Source: Nannochloropsis salina CCMP1776 (Eukaryota; Sar; Eustigmatophyceae; Eustigmatales; Monodopsidaceae). Taken from it: 64,000 nucleotides of DNA. The stretch spans positions 25,116 through 89,115 of the forward strand of contig SDOX01000011.1 of NCBI GenBank assembly GCA_004565275.1, written 5' to 3'. The notes beneath the pieces were generated by a model that saw only the letters and a program-made list of their open reading frames with translations, did not search any database and was not told the origin of the DNA. The position numbers and the translations under genes were made by a program. Position 1 is the first letter of the stretch. Each line of letters opens with the position of its first letter. Positions 32,856 through 42,778 of the stretch are shown here, piece by piece.

Positions 32856-34849
32856 TTACTTTTCATGTATTCTCTGAGCCTTCTCTTCTTTCTCACTTTT
32901 TAAGTGGACGATCACATCCTCTACCAGAGTAACACCCTTTCCCCTATTTCGTAATTTCGAATCAGTCATATGCCAGACCGTGAAGCTCTCAAATCCCCCA
33001 AGATCATCGTCGATCGGAAGAACTTTGCGAATATCCTGACAGCTTCTAGGACCCCTGAATAGCTAAAATGGAGAACATAGGGAAATCAAAAGTGTATATG
33101 AAGATGAAATTTGCGAGATACGTCAGTATGATTCATTCATTCGCAGCAATTCCGACATACTACGTACTTGCAGGGCTCCGCTGTAAAACTGGAGGTGGCC
33201 ATGGATGGGTAATTCATATTGCACGTAGGGTTTATGATATGGAATGAGTATGTGCAACGATTGAAGATGCATTCAAAACTGCTGCTCCCTATGGTGCGTC
33301 AAACATGTTCTGCACCGCCTCCTTTCCTGCTACCACCGTATCCCATGTCGCCTCACCTCAACCCATGCTGCTTCGTTGGGATTTGTCAAATTTAAGAAGC
33401 CGCCAACACATCGGCTCTCAAAATTGTAAATTTGCTCCCTTGTCGCCATCCACATGGCCTGATGGGGATTTCCCTTCACTCGTGCCCACCAACCTGCTCC
33501 GGGGATTTCCAAAGCTTTGTATTCCTCCGCCAGGGTCTCCCACAAAGCCCAGGCCCGATCCTCTCGTAGCAAGTCGTGTTCTTTCCGGGAAAATCCCACC
33601 ATGAAATGTTCACGGGCGTCCGCGTCGGTGGCGAGAGCAAGCCGGCCGCTCGCGTGCACATACGCATCCACCATCAACGGTGTGAGGTAGATGTCGTCCT
33701 CGATGGAGATGAAAAAATCGTACTCATCTGTGTGCAGAAAAGAGAATGAGAAGGAGCAGTGTAGCCGTGTTATGAGAAACTTGAGATTTTATTTCTGGCC
33801 TCTGAGTGCCATCACCGTCTCTAGAAAGAAGGAATGCCTCGTTATTGTATTCTCCGCCCCTTCTCATTTTCATGTTCCTTCAATGTCTTACCGATCACTT
33901 CCGCCATCGCCAGCCGATGGCGGGAGCTCAAAAGGCTTCTGATGTCGGGAGAAAAATGATCCCAATACCGAATGTGGATAGGCTTATGAATTCGCTGGCA
34001 AAATAATGCTTCCTCTATTATTTTCTCATGTTGCGAGATCTTCCACGCTGCAATGAACCACACGGTCAAATCAAAACCACGCTCGCAGAATTCCCGGACA
34101 CTAACCAAAGTCTCTTGGATTGTCTGCAGCTTATCCCCGGCCCACAGGTGGGAAATGCGCTGACCTTGGTCAAAGCTGGATATCGTCAGCATAATTTTTT
34201 GTATATGCGTCTCGGAAGCAGGGCGATGCAACGGAGGTCGGCCAGAGATTGGAGGACGGATGGCTTTGTCGCCTGCAGGTTGGAGCACCGGAATGGCCGG
34301 GTTTCTTTCTTCTGCCTCGACAAGCTGTACAATGGACGCTTTCTCTTCCGATGGGTCCCTATTCTCGTCTTCTTTGTCGCTCTCTCGCTGCTTTTGTCTT
34401 TCTTCGTTTGTATGAGAAGCATTCTCATTTGTGTCTCGCGAAGCTAGCTCCAGATGTTCCTGGCTCCCGATGCTATTTTCTGATGATGTTTGAATCAGAG
34501 GCATTGTAAGACTTCCTTTTTCAAAATCTTGAAGAGACGTTTCTTGTCGTCGTGGAGGATCATCACTCACTGCTTTGCCATGAGGAAGCGCTGGAAGGGG
34601 CATTGCCAGATATTCATTATTGCTCAGCTTTCCAACCAAGGAAATTGGATCGCTACGCCGCCCTCGGAGTGACACAATGTTTAGCATCAGCAGTACCGTA
34701 ATAAGAATGCCTACGATTAGCCATCTTAGGCGTTTATGCGGCCAATTGCAGCAATTTATCAAGGTGAAATCTTTGTCTTTCCTCGTAGTTGGGGGTGCAG
34801 GTTTACGAGCCGACAAGTGTCGTGTGCCAGTGCCGGATGAATTTCTCAT
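32856..34849 (-). CDS. Type II membrane glycosyltransferase with a 21-nt microexon
   Basis: The predicted exons are 33892-34849, 33357-33727, 33168-33188 (21 nt) and 32856-33062, in phases 1, 0 and 0, giving 518 residues. The N-terminus is a basic tail and anchor (LRWLIVGILITVLLMLNIVSL, about residues 42-62). A long acidic stem rich in Glu, Asp and Asn follows. The catalytic part contains RYWDHFSPDIRSLLSSRHRLAMAEV in pieces, then EYDFFISIEDDIYLT. The acidic EDD is the likely metal/nucleotide-sugar site. FLNLTNPNEAAWVE and the C-terminal block FESFTVWHMTDSK come later. I recall a group of stramenopile glycosyltransferases with the same order (SRH, EDD, nQa-W, FE-F-V-H), but no CAZy number can be given. 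It is likely a Golgi enzyme. It is flanked by the two copies of the START-like gene. Confidence 0.68.
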
Positions 34850-35949
34850 ATGCGGTGAATATTTAATGCAGTAATAGAAGTAGTGCCTCCGTACTTAAAG
34901 ATTGCTTGAAATGTACTGTCACTTACGTGTTATCTGATGAAATACATAATATATAGATGATTTCTTTAAGACTTATTGACATTTGACATTAAGCCTGGAC
35001 ATCAATGACAAAAACTCTGAGCCTTTCTCGGGGGTGAGGCAGCCCGTGAGATGGATTCTCTGCGTGTCTAAAGTGAGAAAAATATCAATATACATATAGA
35101 CATATATATATATATATATATCAACCCAAAGCATACGTAAATTGTTGGTGCATGTATCTATCTGCAATGCAAGGTTTAAAACCTCACCGAAACATGTCAA
35201 GAATGGCTATGTTTCTTGGCTTGATTGATGTTTACGACGTTCAAGCCAGGACATCCTCAGCAGCCCGTTATGCCACAAGCGTTACACACCTTTCATGCCA
35301 GAGGCTGGATTTTTCAAACTTTCAAACTTCAAACAGCAACCCGACGACCGTTAGCGAGTCGGCGGCTGGGCTTGGTGCGGGAAATTATCACACTTGGAAA
35401 AACAAAGTGAAATGTAGAGTGCAAATGAATACATCGCGGTGCAAATAAGGGGTAAATAAAGTGCCACTGAAATACATACGTTTCTAGGGTGTGCAGGGGC
35501 CACAGAAGGCTCCTAACGTGTTCCGAAATGCCAAATGCGCAAGGAATGAAATCAGGATCGACACGACAATGGAATTCTGATGTCGACCTGACATTGTCGC
35601 CCTTTTTTCACAGCCGACGTATGTCGCAAACTTTTGAGCATTCGACATTGGGGGGGTGTCGTGATTCTTGGGTTAAAAGGTATGCATATACACTGTGTCA
35701 GTCTGAGAGACTGGACCGGGGTGCAAGGAGCAAGAGAGCTATGTCCTACCGCCGCTCAAAGGCACGGATCGGAGCGCCTGACCGCCTTATTCTTCATTTT
35801 CGAAAGGAAAATCTTCCTCACAGCTTGACTTCCCGTTATCATTAGCTATTTATATGTTGTGTGTGCACATGTCTTCTCTCCATTGTGACAAAAAAATAAT
35901 ATTTCCACTCAATCACTTTTCCCCCACTAACACTACTTACATTCCAAGT
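34850..35949. other. Intergenic, no gene seen
   Basis: This 1.1 kb holds a TA microsatellite and several short ORFs without motifs. It is the 5' flank of the glycosyltransferase and lies directly before the truncated START-like copy. Confidence 0.45.
35102..35121. repeat. (TA)n microsatellite
   Basis: About ten TA units in AT-rich intergenic sequence. Confidence 0.9.
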
Positions 35950-36774
35950 CCTTCCCTGCTAGCTCCGAATCCTTTCTCCCACTCATACCAAAATCGATTT
36001 GATCTACAAGTTGGACGTCAAAATCAAGTTCGTCCCCCAAAAAGTGATCAATTATTTCTCGAAATTTTTGTGTGGCTGGGTCATATGGTTTTTGTTTCAA
36101 GAGGTACGCGCCGAAAAAAGGAAGACAATGCAGTAGGAAAGGGCTTGTACAGGAAGGCATCTCGATTTAAACTTCGATTTGAAAATCAGATCTACAAGGA
36201 CGATGAGATACTGGGTGCAAATTCTCAACTGTCCATTTTATGTACTGCGTTTCTTTCCCTGCGACACCCATACAGATGCGGCGTCTCCAGACCGATCCTA
36301 TGGAAAGTCCCACCGCCCAGCTTATGCGCTCTGAACCCTTCTACGCCAACTACTTGGTCCCTTACTGCCTAAACCTTGCTTATACGAAGGTACTCAAGGG
36401 CTCTCGATCTTGTCTATAATTCTCTTTTGCCCTATTTCCGACGTGATTATTTCGTGGTTTCCCAGTCGCTCTGTGTCAGCAATCTTTGGGACCGAAACAA
36501 ATGTCTTCAGTTTCGTGTAGTGCGTGCAGTGATTTCGAAAATGCCGTTGTCTTGGTGTGAATACTAGGTCTAATCCTAGCTCTTGAGTACTGTCTCACTG
36601 CATCCTTCCCAACGCCCGTAGGGATGGGAAGTGCCTCCGGTACCTGCTTTCGAGATAAACAAGGATTGCGCTTCCGCCCAAGCTTGGCGACAAGAATACC
36701 ACGAGTTGCTGGCTAAGAATAGGTTGTTAGATGACGAAGAAAACTCAAGTATTAAAGAAAGCGTTGAGGAAGAA
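35950..36774. repeat. Dispersed duplication, derived copy (pair with 30601-31426)
   Basis: Direct-orientation copy about 5.35 kb downstream of the source, with introns retained. The left edge falls in intron sequence, so exons 1-5 of the gene were not copied. Confidence 0.95.
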
Positions 36775-36789
36775 CAGGCTGGGGATTGA
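35963..36789 (+). pseudogene. 5'-truncated copy of the START-like gene
   Basis: Exons equivalent to 6, 7 and 8 of the gene at 28867 are present at 35963-36103, 36276-36389 and 36622-36789, with intact splice sites and reading frame. The first five exons are absent and no replacement 5' exon was recognised upstream. The last exon diverges after about 36750 and stops early with EEEQAGD, so it is shorter than the full copy. The encoded piece covers only the C-terminal half of the START-like domain and could not form a lipid pocket alone. Near-identity indicates a recent duplication or gene conversion. A transcribed chimera with an unrecognised upstream exon remains possible. Confidence 0.7.
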
Positions 36790-37359
36790 GCCAAAGTTCT
36801 ATTTCTCGAAAGAAGGTTATTTTATCAAAGAAAAACAAATGCTACAAGGGTGAATCACATAGATAAATGAGCATTAACTTCTATCTCAAAAATTCATTTA
36901 TTACGTGCCAGGGGAAATTATGTGTTAATGATCCCCGCAAATGAACAGTTGATTGTGTTTTTCCTCCCGAAGACGTGATTCGCATGCCAGGAGCAATGCG
37001 AGGTCACGGTCAGTGTATGAAATGGAGAACAAACAAGTTATAGTTACAAGAGAGAATTCTCACAAAGAGTCTGGATATCTAGGCTTCTTCGATGTGGACT
37101 TTCTTATTGTGCTTTCCTTCCTCGCCAGCTACTTTTTCAAACGTCGTACCACACCCTTTCGTACCCTTTCACAGTCTAAGTCGCACAATCCTCGTACAGT
37201 CCCCATCTTTGTGGGCCCCTCACTATGACTCCTAGGAATTCCTCTTTCCTTGAATGCTTCCCGGCCAATAATGAATACACATGTCTAAGCCCTCGCCGTG
37301 ATCTAACAGTGGAGCTGGCAATACACCAGGTGCTGAAACGTGATCGCAATCTATTTGTC
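36790..37359. other. Convergent intergenic region, no gene seen
   Basis: The 3' flanks of the truncated START-like copy and of the methyltransferase gene. Short ORFs only, no motif. Confidence 0.4.
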
Positions 37360-38671
37360 TCAATTTGTTTTCCTCCAAGATCGATACACATGCACCCACA
37401 ATTTCCGCGCCACCCCTCCCTCCCCCACATCCTCCTTCCATACCTCTTCTACCTCCATTGCTCGCTGGCGAAGGCGCTCGAAGAAAGCGTGTTCATCCCC
37501 ACGCTCCAAATGGCCGATGTATACCACCGTGTCAGGGCCCACCACGCCCTTGCACGGAAGTAAGGAGGACGAGGAAGGAGCGGAGGGGTCCAGGGTGTCC
37601 CCAGTGGAAGACAGTGAGGGAGGGAGAGGGGGAAGGGAGGGTGGGACTGGGTCGGTCAGCGTGGCCAGGAGATCGTCGAGGTGCTCTTTGCAGTACGTGA
37701 TGTCGGAACCGATAACGTAGTCGTAGGGTCGACGGGAGGGTAGAGGGAGGGACTGGCCCCAGGTCAAGGGTTCGATGAGAGGAGGGAGGATGGGATGAGG
37801 GAGGCACGCAGTGTCGGAGGCGGAAAGGGAAGAGAGGGAGGTGGTGACGTTGTTCCGAAGGAGGGGGAGGAAGGCGGGCAAGTCGGTTAGGACCACCTGA
37901 GCGCCGAGAAGAGTCAGCGTTATCCCAACTGCGGCATGAAATAAAGAGTTACGATAGGCAACAAAAGGGTGAAAAGGACGCAGACGGGTCAAGCGGTAAG
38001 TCGTTTCCCAAAACTGTACATCGCATGGTCTCTTGTATCACATGGAGATTTCTGGCATTCATGCTCGCATGCAAGCAGCACGGTGCTCCCATTTACGCAC
38101 CGAGGCCTGTGCCGCTTCCGAGCTCCAGAACGCGTGCGCCCTGAAAGTGTCCAGGAGGAAATTCCTTTTGGAAAAAATGATGCATTGCGACGGCAGCGTC
38201 CCACTACAAATACAGTTATAGAAAGAAAGGGACGTCAGCCAATGTTGAGTAAAAATTATGCTGGGGATGAGACTTTGAATCCTTATGTCAGCGAAGTCAA
38301 GGGGGGAGGTTGACAATGATAGGGACTCATTTACATACCACAATGTTGCCGATTCCCATTTCATACCGGCGTCCCATAAGGTCTTGGACGATTGGTACAT
38401 TCACAGTACATCCATTCGAAAATGAAACCTAGGGGAACGTGTCAGGCATGCGAGAAAGAAGTTTTAACATTTTTAAACGGCAGTGACGTATACGTGGCAC
38501 GTCCTGCACAAAAGGCGAATTCCATGGCAAACTTACTTGATAATTGAGCAGAGGCTTGGTCTCTCGGGGCCACAGCTCCTCCAATAAGTTGCCCTCCTCT
38601 TCATTTTCATTCTCATCCCCCTCTGAAGTCACCAAGTTTGTCGCAGAGGGGGTAGTGGGAATAGAGCTCAT
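37360..38671 (-). CDS. METTL21-like seven-beta-strand protein lysine methyltransferase
   Basis: Four predicted exons (38537-38671, 38339-38428, 38101-38203 and 37360-37928) encode 298 residues. VVWDAAVAMHHFFQKEF precedes the SAM-binding motif I in ARVLELGSGTGLVG. LGAQVVLTDLPAFLPLLRNNV is motif II and its following helix. DYVIGSDITYCKEHLDDLL is the post-II/III region, in the position of the family's D-x-x-Y motif. The C-terminal HLERGDEHAFFERL is also typical of METTL21/family 16 enzymes, which methylate lysines of chaperones and translation factors. The actual substrate is unknown. Start at 38671 (MSSIPTTPS) is favoured; ATG at 38782 lies in the same frame. A Pro/Ser-rich insertion sits before the last strand. 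The gene is divergent from the acetylornithine deacetylase gene. Confidence 0.8.
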
Positions 38672-39105
38672 AGCTGAGCTTGATGGGTAAACCGCTGCGT
38701 TTTTATAAAGAACCGTTGAATCATGAAGGGTTTTTAATTGCCACCGAGATTTTACTTTGACAAATGTATTTGTAAAGGGCATCGTTTCGGGGCAACGGGA
38801 CAGTAATGTGCGTCTGGCGATTTGATGGTGGAACTCGCTGGAGCGTCACTCCTCCGAGTCGCCAAGCGGAAGCAATCGAATACACACTGTCCCGGTCGAA
38901 TCGCATGCTAGTCGAAGTACATACGAGCGTTTTTTTAATCTTCTGGTATGAAAATCAGGTTAACTAAGCGACGTGGTATTACTACAAGTGTCTATGACTC
39001 GCACTACACGGTAATTCTTAGTCACCATAATAGCCTTCTTCCCCTACTTTACATGATCATCAAAGCAAGAACATCACATCAATCATCCATCAGGAACAAG
39101 AAGCA

Positions 39106-41813
39106 ATGACCGAGGCCAGCCCTAATGACGTGCACAGGTACGCATGACATGGTCAGTCACTCACAAAAGCTATGCACTCATCCCTTCCACCTCTCCTCGG
39201 ACATACGATTTATCAGCTTCCTCCATGCAATGGAGATGAATGATGAGCGGTACTTGACCCTTCTTGCCAAGCTCATCGGCGAAGCCGAAAACCTGCAAAA
39301 CAATCCGCAGCAAGGCTTGGTTCCCCAAGAGAATCTGGCCGCCAACCACGTGCTTGCTTTGCTGGAGCCGCACAGTAAAGAGAAAGGTAAGTTTCTTGGC
39401 GTAATCCGGCTCGCTCTCATCTCCCCTCACGACCCCGCTCGCTTGGGTGCCCGACATGCAGCCAGCATCCCGACATGGTCATGGCTCTAAAGTTTTCTGA
39501 CAGCGTCTTGCAGCCATACTTCTCTTCAAAGACATCTTGCACTTTCTCCAAGGCCCTCTTTCTGATGATCGCTAGGCTCAGCCTTGCCCCATTGAGGGTC
39601 ACGCGCATGATACGAGACTCTCTTTCCCCCCCGAAATTTGTTTCTCGACAGGTGGCCCGCTTCTTATTGAGCGCATCGAATTTACGCCGGGACGGAGCAA
39701 CTTGATCGTCAAGTACCCTGGAACATCGGAGGCCACCACCGCCTTTGTGGGCTCGCACATGGACGTGGTAGGAAGGGAGGGAGGGAGGGAGGGAGGAGGG
39801 CGGGAGAGAAGGACAGGGGAAAGGGGGAGAAAATCCTTCGACAGCGAGCAATGGAACGCTGACGATGCCTCCGTTGCATGGTCTTTACCCCGGGTCGTCT
39901 AGGTGCCTGCAAACCCTGAGGGCTGGGAGCGCAATCCTTTCGAACTCACGCGAGAAGGCGATATGCTCTTTGGGCGGGGCACCACCGACTGCCTCGGTCA
40001 CGTGGCTCTCATTACGGAGCTCTTGGTCCAGGTACGGAGAAGGAAGGGTTAACGGTTGGAGGCAGGGGTTGGGGGGATAGAGGGAGGGAGGGGGGGAGGA
40101 AGGGAGGAGGGGTGGAAGGGACAACACGATCGAAGCTCCCATGCCAGTCACCCATTCAACGCCCGTTGCTCCCATGCCCGTCGGCTTTCTCCCCTCCAGA
40201 TCGCAGAACACAGACCGGCGTTGAAACGCAGCCTGATCGTTGTCTTCATTGCCAACGAGGAGAACAGCTCGGTGCCTGGGATCGGGGTGGACGGACTCCT
40301 CAAGGCGGGGGCGCTCGAGCAGATCAAGAATGGTCCCCTCTTTTGGGTGAGGAGGCAGGGAAGGGAGGAAGTAGGAAGCGGAGTGCAGGGATGTTGACGA
40401 CCCTCCTCCTTTCCCCTTCTCCCCCTCAAGGTCGATTGCGCCGACTCCCAGCCCTGTCTGGGCACCTGTGGCATGGTGTGCTGGAAACTCAAGGTCCATG
40501 GCCGCCTTTTTCATAGTGGCCTTCCTCACAAGGTGGGAAGGGAAGGAAGGAAAGATTGGGGGAGGGGGTAAAAGGAAGAGACAGGAATGGGGGGAAGTAA
40601 CGCCGGGAGGGGAATGACGTGAAGAGCCTCCATATGGGCCAGGCGATACTCTGTGCCGCCACCGCCTCCTCGGCCCTGAGCCCGGAAGAGCTCATGAAAG
40701 GAGCAGTCCTTCGCATGTTGTCATGTCAGCGACTTGCTACTTTGTCCTCTTCCTCCCGCCTTTCATCGGCCCCCCTCCCCTCCTTCTTCCCATTTGTCTT
40801 CCTCAGGCCATCAACCCCATCGAGCTGGGCACCGTCGCTCTGCAAGAAATTTTGAGGCGGTTCTATGCCGATTTCCCGACCCACTTAGAGGAGAGCAAGT
40901 ACAACTACGTCGTGTCCTCCTCCATGAAACCAACACAGGTCACTTGCTGAATATCTTCGTCCTTCCCCCTCCTTCTCTTCTACCTCTGTCCCCTTCCCCG
41001 CTACCTCCCTCTAGCCTTTCGCATGTCAATCTACCCTTCCAAACTTCTCCTTCTTCCATCCCCCTGACCTGCATCTGGTAGGTGGAATGCGCGCGCGGGA
41101 GTCTCAATCAGGTGCCTCCGCATGCCACTTTCAGCGGTGACATCCGTTCGGTCCCTTTCTATGAGATAAAGGATGTAAAGGCCAAGGTGGAAAGGTACGG
41201 GCGGAGGGATATGTGAGTAGAGGCATGAAAAGGGGCAAGCAAAGATTTATGAGGAGAAGCTGGGTTGACGGGGAGGTAGTTGAATGCCGGGGGCCTAAGC
41301 ATGCGATGTAAGATCTCTCCTCGCGCTACTTCCTCCCCATTGTTCTTTCCCTTGTCCTCCACACCCCCCTCGGCCTGCCACTCACCCATGATCCTTTCTT
41401 TGCTTCCTTGTATCAGCTACGTTGCCGATCTGAACCAGAACATCACCAGCCTTCCCTCCCTTGGCCCCTTTTCTTCCTACGTGGTTTCTTCGGAAGACCC
41501 GCCCATTCGAGGCAAGCTAGAATTGGAATGGATCGGAGAGGGAGAAAACGGGATTGCGGTCAAGCTGGGAACGGTGGGCAATATTGCCTTGACGGAAGCG
41601 ACCAAGGAAGTGTTGGGTTCCGTCACCCCGTACTCCATTACAGGCTCGCTCCCATTGGTTCGGTACTTGCAAGATAACGACTTCGACGTCCAATTAGTGG
41701 GCTATGGAAAAAGCGCCAAATACCATGCCGAAAACGAGGCAGCGGATTTGAAGGACTTCCGTCAGGCGCTGCGAATACTGGCAAGGGTGGTGGCGCACTT
41801 GGAGAAAGTGTGA
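39106..41813 (+). CDS. Acetylornithine deacetylase (M20 metallopeptidase family)
   Basis: Nine phase-consistent exons are predicted: 39106-39137, 39217-39386, 39652-39767, 39903-40031, 40200-40346, 40431-40532, 40807-40938, 41082-41194 and 41417-41813. They encode 445 residues. Metal ligands of the M20 fold are visible: the His and Asp of GSHMDVVPA, the Asp of GRGTTDCLGH, the Glu pair of IANEENSS, the Asp in WVDCADSQP and a late His in SAKYHAENE. HSGLPHKAINPIELG and ATFSGDIRSVPFYEIKDVK match the plant-type ArgE group. It would hydrolyse N-acetylornithine to ornithine and acetate in arginine and polyamine synthesis, probably in the cytosol, since no targeting peptide is visible. Several introns begin with G-runs and end in C-rich tracts. 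Confidence 0.88.
39774..39800. repeat. (GGGA)n tract at the start of an intron
   Basis: GGGA repeats begin a few bases after the GTAGG donor at 39768 in the acetylornithine deacetylase gene. On the transcribed RNA they are G-rich. Confidence 0.9.
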
Positions 41814-42778
41814 ATGAGCAGGGAAAAAGAGAAGGTGTCAGTATCGCTCTTGCGAGAAGACAGACAAATAAAGATTCGGGGGTTATTGCAAGCGGCTGTT
41901 ACAACGAACTAAAAGCTCATGTCATTATGACTTTCTAGGAAATAGGCGAAAGGCAAGGATCGCGATCGTTTGTGTGTTTCACGCGATTGAAGGGAGGCTC
42001 GATGGTTGCCTCCATCCCATGCATCTCTGTAGCTAAGGACGGTGACACAATTAAGTGTACCGGCGTGCGACATCATCAAATGGAAAAAAAAATTGACCAC
42101 CCGATGGTATGAAAACTTATCGTCGAGTCACGCATACGAGGAACTAAACTGAATCTAGATTGACGGGTTGTCCAATTATCTTTCAAGCGTTGAGATTAAA
42201 GCGACCCGGAGGAGAGAGGTTACGAGGTGGCGTCCCATGCTTCGACAGACGTGCGTCCTCAACAATTGTACCTCTCGCGAATATGGCTGGCGTTTTTGCG
42301 TGTGACACAATTCATCAAGTTAAAAGGTAGTAGTCATGATTTCTGAACTTCATATCGACATCTCAACCGTCAGGAACGACCAGACAGAGGGGCAGGCAGG
42401 ATTATGCTCTTGAACCTAATGGGCCGTGACGTTCAAGTTCTTTATTTGTGCGCATTCACCTGTTTATGAGTCTTGCACGCGATCCAACAAAAGCTCCTTC
42501 CACAGAGGCTTATATTGACAAGAATACGAAATCGTAATTTTTGCACGTTGCATGCCTAATTCGAGCCCCTAACCTCCCCACTGTGAGAAGCATTACTTGA
42601 CAGTGTGCTTTTACATAGGAAAGAGGTTTGGGGGGGCTATATTGTTCTACGAGCGAAAGCGAGGCGCTTACATTCAATCCACTTTTTCATGTGCTAATAA
42701 CTTTGCAATTTGCAATTATTTTTTTTGAATATACACGCAAGTCACACATTCAAGGATCGAGCTCTCCGATACCATCGT
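41814..42778. other. Intergenic, no gene seen
   Basis: The 3' flank of acetylornithine deacetylase and promoter of the next gene. No ORF of note, repeat or RNA gene was recognised in this 965 bp. Confidence 0.5.

Noticed and set aside
35102-35121. TA repeat considered as an origin or hairpin element
   Set aside because: A plain microsatellite without flanking inverted repeats.
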